Shown: one piece after another, positions 12,708-21,549 of the stretch | How the letters are laid out: each line of letters starts with the position of its first letter | Position numbering within the stretch: the first letter of the stretch is position 1 | Source of the DNA: Selaginella moellendorffii | Lineage: Eukaryota; Streptophyta; Lycopodiopsida; Selaginellales; Selaginellaceae | Length of the DNA: 64,000 nucleotides | Direction: 5' to 3' | Assembly: GCF_000143415.4 (NCBI RefSeq) | Contig: NW_003314341.1 | Span: 522,394-586,393 of the forward strand | Made by a program: the position numbers and the translations under genes | The notes under the pieces: generated by a model | Seen by the model: only the letters and a program-made list of their open reading frames with translations | Told to the model about the DNA's origin: nothing | Databases searched by the model: none

Positions 12708-12795
12708 AAGTTGAGGCGGATGGGAATCGAACCCAGCAACCCTTCACAATAGAACATTACAGCATGCATGCTATAACCACAAAGCCATGAACACT
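12708..12795 (-). repeat. tRNA-like sequence (degenerate tRNA or SINE head)
   Basis: Read on the minus strand it has an A-box-like TGGCTTTGTGGTTA and, about 45 bases later, a perfect B box within a T-arm that can fold (TGGGTTCGATTCCCA). The 3' side ends TCCGCC, but I cannot pair a 7-bp acceptor stem with the 5' side, and the anticodon arm is unclear. It is therefore probably a tRNA pseudogene or the polymerase III head of a short interspersed element rather than a working tRNA. Confidence 0.35.
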
Positions 12796-12816
12796 AGGAG
12801 ATAACAAAATATAGTT

Positions 12817-13480
12817 TCAGCACCTCTTATTGGATTTGGAATGCAAAAGAAGATTTGGAATCCATCTGATTGTCCACGTGAACGACATCCAAGGGCTGCG
12901 AGGCCAGAGATTTGGAGGATCCACGCGCGGATCCTGGAGAGCAGCTACTGGCCGAACGTCTTCATCCGGCATGAAATCAAAGATTTCTTTGGAGGTGGCC
13001 AAATCCCCCCTCTGGTGTTCACTGCTGGAAGGGGAACCCATGGAACGTCCTGTCATTCTGGGCAGTAGATTCGTCCAGGACACGAGATCCTTGGCGTTTT
13101 TGCCCAAGGTCGATTTCGCTGCCACAATTTGCCCCTGGTGCGCGAGCGCCATTATCATCGAGTTCCATGGCGCTCTGAGACGCAATCAAACATAGACTCT
13201 CACTCTCGGATGCGGGATGCCGCCACATACGCGGTGATCATCGCGTTCCAGGAGACGATCACGGAACTCCTAATGGAACAAGATTGACGCCGCATCGATG
13301 CCCTGTTCTTGCTGCTCGCATTTGCCAGCGAAAGGGAATATCGCGCGATCCAAGAGCCTGAACCCGGCGCGGCGGCGTGGATCATTCGTGGCGTCGCGCC
13401 TGGGGGATCGGCACGATAGAAGATTTAGCTCCAGCAACGCTGCCGAGAGCGACTTTGCGGAGAAGAGAAATCCCTCGTTC
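12817..13480 (-). pseudogene. Inverted second copy of the broken PPR gene
   Basis: Minus-strand frames reproduce pieces found at 8500-9150 on the plus strand: AKDLVSWTNLLPRMTGRS, a GSWIARYSLSLANASSKN stretch, and VSWNAMITAYVA near 13220. Stops and frame changes break it, often at different places from the plus-strand copy. It is shorter at the 3' end (no E domain seen). The two copies form arms of an inverted duplication separated by roughly 3.5 kb. Confidence 0.6.
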
Positions 13481-13622
13481 ATACAAAAAAATTTGATTGG
13501 GTCTCTGGCTGTGGATTCGAACCTGTGACCTTGCCAATATATTTTTTTATTCTAGCCAGATATCCGGCCATCAAAGTGTACACTAATTGCTTCTTAACGT
13601 ATACCATAATGTAAACAGCGGC
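13478..13622 (-). repeat. SINE-like repeat, copy 1
   Basis: About 145 bp that matches 14312-14475 in the opposite orientation. It carries a B-box-like GGTTCGAATCC and ends in a T-rich tract followed by tttgtatga. No A box at the expected distance is convincing. The pair would allow a hairpin with a loop of roughly 700 bp. Confidence 0.35.
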
Positions 13623-14110
13623 GCAAGAGATTTTCGTTTTGGCGCTCAGCGCGTTGCTGCTGTCAAGTTCAAGAAAGAAACCATTCTCTTCTCGATGGAA
13701 TGAAACTCTCACTTTCTCCATGCTCTGGCGAGGCCATGGCAAACAAAACGGGTTGGATGGACTCTGCATCTCAATCTGAGCAAGCAGCTGATGCAGAAGC
13801 TATTTTTGAGAAACAAAGTATAAGTATGCTGCAACAAGAACCAGCAACATCCGTTTAAGATATTGTTCTGGAAGATGGCTTGTCTGAGCTCGAGTTTGAT
13901 TTGATCCAGGCACCCTGGTCCCGGGAATCTATTCTTCACTTGGTTGTCAAAGCTGGAGGTCCATAGGTTTGGATCCTTTCAAATCCTTGGGGCGTGAGAC
14001 TCGGAGCTCCAAGTTTTGATGCCTTTTCTTGGCAATAATGTATTGCTCTGAAACCGTGAAAGCTTACTCACCCGCAAACAAAACTCCAGGGTTGCACCAG
14101 AGATCCAATA
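13623..14110 (-). repeat. Non-coding arm of the PPR inverted duplication
   Basis: Reverse complement of about 7837-8290, easily followed through the ccgtttaagatattgttctgg, tccaggcaccctgg and gaaaccgtgaaag blocks. It contains no gene. Part of it is also present near 11100-11300. It probably represents the upstream flank of the ancestral PPR gene, copied along with it. Confidence 0.6.
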
Positions 14111-14311
14111 AACCTGTGAGAGCCTTGACCAAGCTCAAACTCAATCAGCTGAGAGCAAGCTTTCTCAAAAGTTTCCAAAGAGCAGATATTCTTCCAAACT
14201 TAGTGGTGAAATCTGGTTTCTTTGACAGCCGCAGAAAGGACGAGAGCCTTATAAAACATTCCCACAAGCCGGAGAATTTGCGCCCACAAAAGAAGAAATG
14301 AGCGAGAGCTT

Positions 14312-14475
14312 ACGCCGTTGTTTACATTATGGTGAAGATAAGATATACGTTAAGAGGCAATTAGTGTCCAATTTGGACGGGAAACTGATGGCCAGATATC
14401 TGGCTAGAATAAAGAAACATATTGGCTGGTTCGAATCCACAGCCAGAGACCCAATCAATTTTTTTTGTATGAATG
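14312..14475 (+). repeat. SINE-like repeat, copy 2
   Basis: Plus-orientation partner of 13478-13622, with the same B-box-like GGTTCGAATCC, the cagccagagacccaatcaa block and a terminal T tract (about 14459-14466). A SINE assignment rests only on the B box, the T-rich end and the dispersed copy; a search for further copies would decide it. Confidence 0.35.
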
Positions 14476-14559
14476 GGCAACCGCGCTTGTTCTTCGCCTT
14501 TGCATCTTGCAAGCTACCGTGCCGGCAAAGCCAAGAGCTAAGACTACAACATCTCCGCG

Positions 14560-15000
14560 ATCATGGAGTACTTAAGATCCTTGAGGCGGAGTTGCTAGCG
14601 TCGAGCCAAATTTCAGCGCTTGAGAATGAAGGAGTGGGGAAGAGTCCAATGCTAGTGTATAGCTCCAACGATTCTTCTCGATGCCAGTGTCCGAGCTGCA
14701 ACCGAGTGCCTCAATTGGAAGCCGAATGAGGCTCGAATGTGCTCTTGGCTGGCACAAGTGATCCAGGCCAGGCCAGCAGCGACGACTAGCGTGTGGATGT
14801 CCACCGGATCGGCATTGATAGCTGCCATGAGAAATAATTGGGTGCTCGCCATCGAGAAAAAGAGTGCCAAGGCAACGGGCAAATGCCGCGATCGCAATGT
14901 TCCACGAGAAAGAATCTCGATCCCAGCGCCCACACTTTCCCCTGTGAGGGCGAGATCTGGGAGGGGGAAGGCGCATCCACGAGGAAAATCAATGCTTTAG
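14560..15000 (-). pseudogene. PPR-like remnant
   Basis: Minus-strand frames contain DSFSWNIAIAAFARCLG and, in another frame, LFSMASTQLFLMAAINAD, like a PPR unit and the start of the next. A further GRGKAHP-like stretch resembles the GRxIH motif of PLS-type proteins. No long frame is left. The region joins copia-type sequence at about 15000. Confidence 0.3.
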
Positions 15001-15285
15001 TCTTGAGACAATAGCCAACCATGATGCAAGGAATGCTCTTCGGCTCCAATTTTCTGTGACGACTGTTAGAAACTTTTGCATAAGCTTGATTTCTTGGCCA
15101 GAAGTCTCACGACTGTGTAGCGTGAGTAGTCATCAATGAATGTTGAAAAATACCTCATTCCACGATGACTTTGGACATGGAGAGGCCCACACACATCTGT
15201 GTGAACGAGCTCAAGAGGCTGACTGCTCTTGGATTCTGAAAACTTTGGAAATGATGTGCATGCTAACTCTATGACGAACAAAGGT
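15000..15285 (-). mobile_element. Ty1/copia integrase fragment
   Basis: Minus-strand frame with the copia integrase core start: LELVHTDVCGPLHVQSHRG, then RYFSTFIDDYSRYT (first catalytic Asp in HTDVCGP, second Asp region in FIDDYSRY). After a frameshift it continues as PKSIPCIMVGYCLKTKA, the VGY motif downstream of the core. The final 85 bp (15003-15085) are nearly identical to 16925-17010, so two pieces of one element, or two copies, lie 1.9 kb apart. Confidence 0.7.
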
Positions 15286-15324
15286 TATTTCTGATCTATT
15301 TACTAACTGAAGTGTTTATTTCTA

Positions 15325-15513
15325 GAGAGGGAGAGTTCTAGTTTGTTGGAGTCTCAGATACATAGAATTGCAAAGGGCTCAGGAAGGAGTATTGGCGAGG
15401 TTAAGAAAATGGTGGATCAAGTTAAGCTGTTCTCCAAACAGCTCAAATCATTACACATCAACAAAAAAGATGGCATGCTCAACAATGAAAAACTCCCAAA
15501 AGATGCTATTTGA
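15325..15513 (+). pseudogene. SRP54-like M-domain exon fragment
   Basis: After a splice-acceptor-like tttatttctag at about 15315-15325, a plus-strand frame reads LLESQIHRIAKGSGRSIGEV, then KKMVDQVKLFSKQLKSL and a stop at 15511-15513. RIAxGSGRSxxEV is the signature of the helical M domain of SRP54/Ffh proteins. The intact gene at 24067-26046 reads [13 protein letters not shown] at the same place. The sequence is clearly diverged from that gene, and no other SRP54 exon is recognisable nearby. It could be an exon of a decayed paralogue or a fragment carried by a transposon. Confidence 0.45.
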
Positions 15514-15519
15514 GAACAA

Positions 15520-16220
15520 AACAATATGAATGATGAAAGTTAAAGTTTGCATTTGCAGCAAATGGGCATTGCAAGCATTTAAGTATATTCTTCAGGCTCG
15601 AGCCACATTGCCACGATTGCAGCTGGTACTCCTCGGCCTGGATTGCCTCTTGCAATTGTGCTGCAAGCTCGTTGTAGTTGCATATGAAATCGCCCTCACC
15701 CATGGCTCCTTCTCTCACAATGCCCGGCAATTCTGGCGATCGACACAGCAGGCACAAACTGGGGAAATTTCTGCTCAGTAGAAGGTTGAAGCAGAGCTAC
15801 AGCCTCCACTCAAGCAATCCTGTCACACCCAAGCAAGAAGATGAAACAGTTACATCATTTGATGACAGCTTCATTTTTCCAGGTTTATTTAATGAACTAG
15901 AGGAGGAGTCTTCACTAGGGCAGCTGTAAATAGAGCCTAGTACTTCCATCGCTACAAGATCTCAGCAAGAAGCCAATCCAATTAACCTTATCAAATTATG
16001 ACATGCAGTGGGTAAGTTAATTATTTATTGCTAGCAGCTTGTGATGCTCAAGACTCTTGCCTCAAATTGTTGTTAGTGATGGGGTAGCTTCTTCCTCAAA
16101 TTGCTGTCAATGATGGAGTAGCTTCTTCCTGAACCATGCACAGTTTGTGCAACTCTCTAATCACCAAAAGTGGAAGGCTGCTATGTAGAAGGAGTAAAAT
16201 CTTGTGATATGTAACATGAT
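15520..16220. other. Unassigned stretch between copia fragments
   Basis: A minus frame at 15506-15757 (GEGDFICNYNELAAQLQEAI and on) has no family I can name. A short tandem-like duplication (gatggggtagcttcttcctcaaattgct and its variant) lies at about 16078-16130. No other feature is seen. Confidence 0.3.
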
Positions 16221-17012
16221 GTCAAGTCACTGCTCCAGTGGCATCAAATTTGCACTTGAATAGCCACTTGGTATTGGCAATTTTCCTGCTGGTGGGAGAG
16301 AAACAAGCTCCCAAACGTTGTTACGTGTTAAAGAGTTGTACTCCTCCTGCATAGCAGCCTTCCTGGTGTGATTGAAGAGTTGTACAAACTGTGCGTGGAT
16401 CAAGAGGAAGCTGCTCCATCGACAGCAATTTGAGGTCAAAGTCTTGAGCATCGTGAGTTGCTTGCAATAAATAGCTAACTCCCCCACTGCGTGTGACAGT
16501 TTGATAAGGTTTTGTAGGAATAATTGGATCGACTTCTTGCTGAGATCTTGCAGCCATCTGCTTGTGGCTGCCCTGGTGGAAACTCCTCCTCTGGTTCATC
16601 AAACAAACCTGGAGAAATGAAACCGTCATCAAATGGCATAACTGCTTCATCTTCTTGCTTGGGTGTGACAGGACTAGGCTCGAGTGGAGGCTGCTACTCT
16701 GCTTCGACCTGCTGCTCTGCTTCGACCTGCTGCTGAGGCTGAGGCTGCTGAGCTCGCAGCTGCTGCGCCGTGGACTTGGGGTTACGGCCCAGATGCCCTA
16801 GAAACGTCCTCTTCATCAATGGAGTCTCAGGAATTTTATAACGATGCTTGTAAAGAGATTTCTCATCAAACTTGACATCTCTGCTGATAAGAATTGATCT
16901 GGTGGCCATGTTGTAAAGACGATGTCTCGAGACAATAGCCAACCATGATGCAAGGAATGCTCTTCGGCTCCAATTTTCTGCAATGACTGTTAGAAACTTT
17001 TATCTAAAAACT
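16220..17012 (-). mobile_element. Ty1/copia integrase end to reverse transcriptase start
   Basis: In minus-strand order: the VGY-region repeat (16925-17010), then RLYNMATRSILISRDVKFDE (C-terminal integrase motif, 16850-16910), a Gln/Glu-rich linker, TRSGGVSYLLQA, and finally AAMQEEYNSLTRNNVWELV (first block of copia reverse transcriptase) near 16300. Frameshifts separate the pieces and the remaining polymerase is missing. Together with 15000-15285 and 19073-19420 this suggests one minus-oriented copia insertion that was later split. Confidence 0.7.
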
Positions 17013-17711
17013 CGTAGATGTCTCAAGCTGACTTGCTTCCCGGTCCAAAGACGTCTGCAAGAGGCTGGGTAGGCACTCGATTGCGAATATAGTCGGCGCG
17101 TTGAAGTCGAAAGCGTGTTCGAAAGGTCTTGCTGATAGCGGGCTTCGGTAGATGTTGGAAGCAAATGTAGGATATATTGGTGTTGTGAAGATCGGTCGGT
17201 ATGGCGAAAATGGTGCTGGTCTGGTGAAGTCTGTGAAGCTGGGCTGGAAACTTGGTCGTTCGTCGTCACTGTAGATCGGGTTAGTGAATGTACCTTTGAA
17301 GTGGTTGTATGCTGCTTGAAAAATGTTTTGTTGCTCGGGCATAGTCTGTGTCGACTGCTCGAATGTTCGGTTGGGCTCGGGCACTTTGGTGGGTGCCGTC
17401 GAGGGTGCTGATTCAGGCTCGGGCACTTCGGTGGGTGCTGTCGAGGGTGCTGCCGGTGGTGTGTCCGGTGGTGTTGTGTAGTTGTCGTATTCTTCGCGGA
17501 TGTCCGATACTGATTCGTCGGAGTTAGCTCGCGGTAATAATTCGTGTCGGATGTAATTCTCTCTCTTGGAGGGTCTAAGAATTTGATTCAACTTCTCTTG
17601 GTCTTTCTTTCTCTTTGTTTCTAAATTCTTCAAATCTCTATCTAAATGTCGGATAAGCTGTTGTCGGTCTTCTTCCGACTTGCTGGATGTTCTTCGTGGT
17701 TTTGGATACAT
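17004..17711 (-). CDS. Unrecognised gag-like ORF, second of a pair
   Basis: 235 codons. It begins MYPKPRRTSSKSEEDRQQL with a highly charged N-terminal stretch likely to form a coiled coil (Lys/Glu-rich, about residues 10-45). An acidic patch, a Pro/Thr-rich linker with a duplicated unit (APTEVPEPES / APTKVPEPNR, about residues 90-115) and a Phe/Pro-rich end follow. No catalytic domain or zinc knuckle is visible. It lies just downstream of a related-looking frame (17720-18658) but in a different frame, and inside a copia-type element, so I infer it belongs to a retroelement inserted there. Function not recognised; a broken two-part gag is my best guess. Confidence 0.35.
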   Translation of the reverse strand: MYPKPRRTSSKSEEDRQQLIRHLDRDLKNLETKRKKDQEKLNQILRPSKRENYIRHELLPRANSDESVSDIREEYDNYTTPPDTPPAAPSTAPTEVPEPESAPSTAPTKVPEPNRTFEQSTQTMPEQQNIFQAAYNHFKGTFTNPIYSDDERPSFQPSFTDFTRPAPFSPYRPIFTTPIYPTFASNIYRSPLSARPFEHAFDFNAPTIFAIECLPSLLQTSLDREASQLETSTSF

Positions 17712-17719
17712 GCATTCTT

Positions 17720-18658
17720 CTACTGGTTGTCAGTGTCAGATTTGTGTCTGCAGTCAATCATGCAGTTCGGGCAGAACTTGGGGAAGACTGTCGGTGGGCC
17801 AATTGTTGATAAAGTCGTTGTGAGCTTGTTCTTTCTTTTCAGTGCAAATATCGACGGTGGTGTGTGTTGGGTTGGGTTGTGTTCAGCCGAGTTGTGTTGA
17901 GTCGAGTGTGCTGGTGCAGTATGCAAACTGGTCTTCCACGTGCTGGTGCCGAGATGGAGTTCAATGAAGAGTTTTGGATATTCGGGTTTGTCTGGAATGA
18001 TTTCTTCGATAATGTCGTCGAGTTGTTCGAGTCCGGATTGGGCGATGGCGTGATTGGCGAGAGTTGTTGCAGCGAATGTGTTGATTTCGAACCGAGTTCG
18101 GACTGTTGTTTCAGTGCTGAGCTGCTGACTTTGTCGGAGGGGTTGTCGAAAAATCGGTGGTGCGTTCTGAAGTTGTCCCTCGACAAGTTGTCCGATACCG
18201 GGTAACAGAGTGATGGGTTCGTCGTTGGTGTAGGTTTTGAGGATGTGCTTCGGTATTTGGAGTGGGCGCAGGAATTGGACTTGTGTCGGAACGCTAGGAT
18301 TGCTGGGTCGACGACTGCACAGAAGATGGGTTCGTTTCGGTAGTGGTGTCGGTTTGTGTCGAGGGCGCTGGTTGATGTCTCGAACTTGGAGTGGGTGGTC
18401 TTGTGCTCGGAGATGGAGTTTGCCAATGAAGCTGCTGAGGGCGTTTGCTGATGAAGGTGCTGGTAGATTGGAGTTTCTTGTCAAAGAGAGTCGTTGGTGT
18501 TCTTCATCGGTGATTGGACTTGGAGATCTCGAGAGAGAGCTTGCAGATTCTTCAAAGATCTCCTCTGGAAAGTTTCTGTCTTTACTGCGTTGGGCAGCAA
18601 CCGCTTGGACGCCGTTGATCCATGGTGGCAGTGGCATTTGCGTGTTGAATTTGGGCAA
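17720..18658 (-). CDS. Unrecognised gag-like ORF, first of a pair
   Basis: 312 codons, starting MPKFNTQMPLPPWINGVQA. Ser/Pro-rich N-terminal third, a basic middle, an acidic LDDIIEEIIPDKPEYPKLF segment (about residues 210-235), a His/Thr/Gln-rich low-complexity part, and a Cys/His cluster at the C-terminus (CPNCMIDCRH). The last could be a degenerate zinc finger but does not have CCHC knuckle spacing. Upstream lies LTR-like sequence ending in a possible primer-binding site. I infer a structural protein of an LTR element; I cannot name the family. The adjoining frame at 17004-17711 probably continues it after a frameshift or a short intron. Confidence 0.35.
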   Translation of the reverse strand: MPKFNTQMPLPPWINGVQAVAAQRSKDRNFPEEIFEESASSLSRSPSPITDEEHQRLSLTRNSNLPAPSSANALSSFIGKLHLRAQDHPLQVRDINQRPRHKPTPLPKRTHLLCSRRPSNPSVPTQVQFLRPLQIPKHILKTYTNDEPITLLPGIGQLVEGQLQNAPPIFRQPLRQSQQLSTETTVRTRFEINTFAATTLANHAIAQSGLEQLDDIIEEIIPDKPEYPKLFIELHLGTSTWKTSLHTAPAHSTQHNSAEHNPTQHTPPSIFALKRKNKLTTTLSTIGPPTVFPKFCPNCMIDCRHKSDTDNQ

Positions 18659-18789
18659 ATGTACGAATTAGGGCGTAATTTGGGTGAATTTGGGCGAGAT
18701 GGGTAGATTTCTGGATCGTTCTTGCTATCTGCGCACAGAGAATGGAGAAAAAATGGAAGAATTTGTGAACCTAAAGGGGAATTCAGAAG

Positions 18790-19025
18790 CCGTGGTCGCC
18801 AAATGAAGAGGTGAGAAAACCCCTCTTCGCTGGAAATCTATTGTTAGTAAGAAAACAAAAGAGACAATGGCCCGATCTCCAAGGGCAGAGAAGAAGCACG
18901 AGTAAAAGAATGCTATGTATTGATAAGACAAACGATGGAATGGAGATAGGGATCCACAATTTGGATTCCCCCTTTTGAAATGCTAGCGGTTCTAACTGCT
19001 AGCATATACCATATGCTGTGCATGA
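18790..19025 (-). mobile_element. Possible LTR and primer site of the gag-like element
   Basis: On the minus strand the sequence runs from about 19025 (TGCACAGCATATGG) through a pyrimidine-rich stretch to CCTCTTCA at about 18808. TTTGGCGACCACGG then follows, a TGGCGAC-type primer-binding-site start. The gag-like frame begins about 140 bp later. Only one copy of this LTR is present, so its limits rest on the TG...CA ends and the adjacent TGG alone. Confidence 0.3.
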
Positions 19026-19072
19026 TTTAATCTATGGCTCCGATGCAGCCCTGGGTTCAAAGTCGGAGTCCC

Positions 19073-19420
19073 CTAAACCTTGTTTTTGGTTGAGACAAAA
19101 TCTATGCCTGTAAAGAGAGGGATCAGTATTGCTTTAGTTGTGGTCATTTCTTTGACAATTTCCAGCAGGCTCCAACCCTGATCTTGAATGAACTTTTCTA
19201 CAGCACAGATTTTTCCCTTCCTCTTCTGCTGCTGCAGTCGAGCGGTCATGAGATCTAGAGTCGCGTAGCCTTGCTGCTCGCTGCGTGGTCTTGTTTTGCC
19301 TATGAGATCATCATTTGCTCTGATACCTAATACTCTATTTCCCCATGTAAGTATATACAAGTCTTGTGTCCGCTCATTTCAGCGTCCAGATGAATCTCTT
19401 GCCACCTTGGATTAGACTCT
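19073..19420 (-). mobile_element. Copia 5' end: LTR tip, primer site, start of gag
   Basis: On the minus strand: LTR sequence (19415 down to about 19335) with the gagtctaatccaaggtgg block shared with the LTR at 19841. Then comes GGTATCAGAGCAA (19327-19315), matching the initiator-tRNA-Met primer site of plant LTR elements. A frame of about 95 codons (start at 19360) then ends at 19073, where the inserted gag-like element begins. Confidence 0.55.
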
Positions 19421-19439
19421 AGGCTGGCTATCTACAATC

Positions 19440-19840
19440 TTTTCTTCCTGGAAGGTGGACTTGTCAGCTGGAGCAGCAAGTGATAAGCAATCACGGCACT
19501 TTCATCCACTGAGGCCGATGCAACAACAGCAGCTCAGGAAGCGAAGTGGATTAAAGATTTTCTGGAGCAGATTGGTGTTCCAGTGCAGCAGCCAGTGACT
19601 TTGTTTTGTGACAATCGAAGTGCACTTGAGTTGTTGAAGAATCTGAAGTTCCATGGCCGCACCAAACACTTCGAGATAAAGGTACATTTTGTTCGAGAGC
19701 AGGTTCTAGCCTGTTTTGACAAAGATATGTTTCAACAAAGCAGATGACAGCAGACATTATGACAAAAGCTTTGAGCAAAGACAAGTTTCAACAACATCAT
19801 GAAGATATACGCATTATAGACTCTCACAGCTGAGTGAGAG
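19440..19840 (+). mobile_element. Ty1/copia RNase H fragment, plus orientation
   Basis: Translating with small frame corrections gives EAKWIKDFLEQIGVPVQQ, VTLFCDNRSALELLKN, FHGRTKHFEIKVHFVREQV and TADIMTKALSKDKFQQH. These are the end of a copia reverse transcriptase/RNase H, including CDN(R)SA and the HFxR and DxxTK motifs. Stops and a short gap mark it as a pseudogene. It ends in a purine-rich tract just before an LTR start. Confidence 0.75.
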
Positions 19841-19915
19841 TGTGGAGTCTAATCCAAGGTGGAAAGAGATTCATGTGGACGCTGACACAAGACTTCTATA
19901 TATTTACATGGAGAA
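19841..19915 (+). mobile_element. Start of copia 3' LTR
   Basis: TGTGGAGTCTAATCCAAGG follows the purine-rich agctgagtgagag, the usual polypurine-tract/LTR junction. The reverse complement of the same block at 19335-19420 shows it is LTR sequence. The right-hand end of this LTR was not found. Confidence 0.5.
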
Positions 19916-20638
19916 AATGATAAAGTGGTAGTTAGGGGAAACAGAGTATGTCGAGAACTAACAGCAGCACCGCCACTAAGATCTGCTGAATTGGGGGCCT
20001 TCAGATGCAATGTAGCATCAGCATTGCTCACATCCGTGTCGCTCATGGTGCTGGCAGTGCTCTCGTCGGACATGTTGCTCCGGAATCCTGTCCTTCGGGC
20101 CCATGATCCCATCGCCCTGAGCGTCCATCGGTCAGAGTCTTCTACCTAGGGAAAGGGACTCTGGATCACGATGATCTTTGGTGGCGAAGCCCCGCTGAAG
20201 AGGCATCTATATATATATATATACTATTTGAGTCAGTGACCATCCGATCATGGCTTATCTACCTAGGGTTTATCACTTGGATCTAACACTTGTTTTGCAA
20301 AATGAAATTGTCCTCCCTTGTTTCTCTTCTGATCTCAAAAGGATACACCTCTTCCTCTACGACCACAACCCTGAATATGATTCATTTCCCTTGTATGTTT
20401 AAGCCTAGTTTTGGAATGAGCAGTTCTCATGGCCAACAGATTCTGGATTATGCATACGATTCTATGATTGGAGACAAACCAACAATTTTATATCCTGCGA
20501 AGTATGAGAAGGGAAAATGGAAGTTGAGATGCGAGGCAAGCAGCAGGGAGAACTTTTCCGACTACCCAAATAGACACCTCAACGAGTTTTTAGATACTCT
20601 TCAGAGCTGGAAAAACAGAACAGAGATCAAGTCGCTCC
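19916..20638. other. Intergenic, nothing certain
   Basis: A minus frame at about 19849-20112 (MSDESTASTMSDTDVSNAD and on) may be more retroelement gag but is not recognisable. A (TA)n stretch lies at about 20205-20223. 20290-20638 is probably the 3' untranslated and downstream region of the S14 gene. Confidence 0.3.
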
Positions 20639-21414
20639 TTACAAACGGCGACCCCTACGACCACCCTTCCTCCTCGTGCTGTCAGTTGGAATCGGAGTCA
20701 CATCCTCTGGAAGATTGAATCCAACTTAGTACCAGTCCGGTGACAAGACAATTTTGTTCTTTTCACGTACCGATTCGGCCGATCTTCATGCCGGAACGAG
20801 CAAGAGCGCGCAGAGCAGACTGTGCGCCGGGTCCGGGCTGTTTTGTTTTGTTACCGCCGGTGGCCCGTAGCTTGATGTGGAGCGCATTGATTCCCAAGTC
20901 CTGGAAAATCGAGCTCACCAAGTTAGAACGCAAAACAAAGGAAAAGAAAACATGATTCGAGAAGAAAGCTCTCACTTTGCATTTGGCAGCGACGTCCTGG
21001 GCTGCGAGCATGGCAGCGTAGGGAGAGGCTTCGTCCCTGTCGGCTTTCACCTTCATGCCACCTAGAAAAACGAAGGCCATCAATCACTTTGAATCTCGGA
21101 AAGGCACTGGTACCTGTGACTCGGGCGAGCGTTTCTTTCCCAGAGAGATCGGTGACGTGCTGGTAGTAACGAAGGAAGAGAGATTTCAGCGATTTCTTGC
21201 AAACAGAGATTCCACAAAACCCTCACCACAAAGGTGTCATTGAAGGAGGCAAAGATGTGCGCCACGCCGAAGACTTGCTCGCCATCGCGCACCGACGGTC
21301 CCAGGGTCACATTCTCCTCTTTCACCTCCTTGGTCCTCTTCTTGCCCGACTGCCAAGATCACACACCCATTAGCATCATCGCCAAGCTCTCTCGCGCCGA
21401 TCGCTACTCACCAT
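20639..21414 (-). CDS. RPS14: 40S ribosomal protein S14 (uS11)
   Basis: Cytosolic small-subunit ribosomal protein that lines the mRNA exit region near the 3' end of 18S rRNA. Six exons on the minus strand: 21412-21414, 21227-21349, 21114-21159, 20976-21061, 20771-20900 and 20639-20706. Introns are 52-75 bp, all GT-AG. The joined frame is 151 residues, matching the usual 150-151. Recognisable blocks are [68 protein letters not shown] and the basic tail [11 protein letters not shown]. The first coding exon is the ATG alone, and the first intron starts immediately after it. The exon structure, conserved length and lack of disruptions argue for a working gene. Transcription runs toward the transposon-rich side. 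Confidence 0.93.
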
Positions 21415-21549
21415 GGTTGCTGCCGCCCGAGCTCCCCGCCAAACCCTAAACCTAAACCTAGAAGCCCAGCATCTATACCTTACAACCGTCGGATTGATCC
21501 GACGGCCCAAATTTAAAAATGAGTTTTTGCCCTAAACGAGCTTGCATTT

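Noticed and set aside
20290-20718. Plus-strand frame of 142 codons beginning MFCKMKLSSLV
   Set aside because: Its last third is exactly antisense to the final exon of ribosomal protein S14, and the rest lies in its 3' flank.
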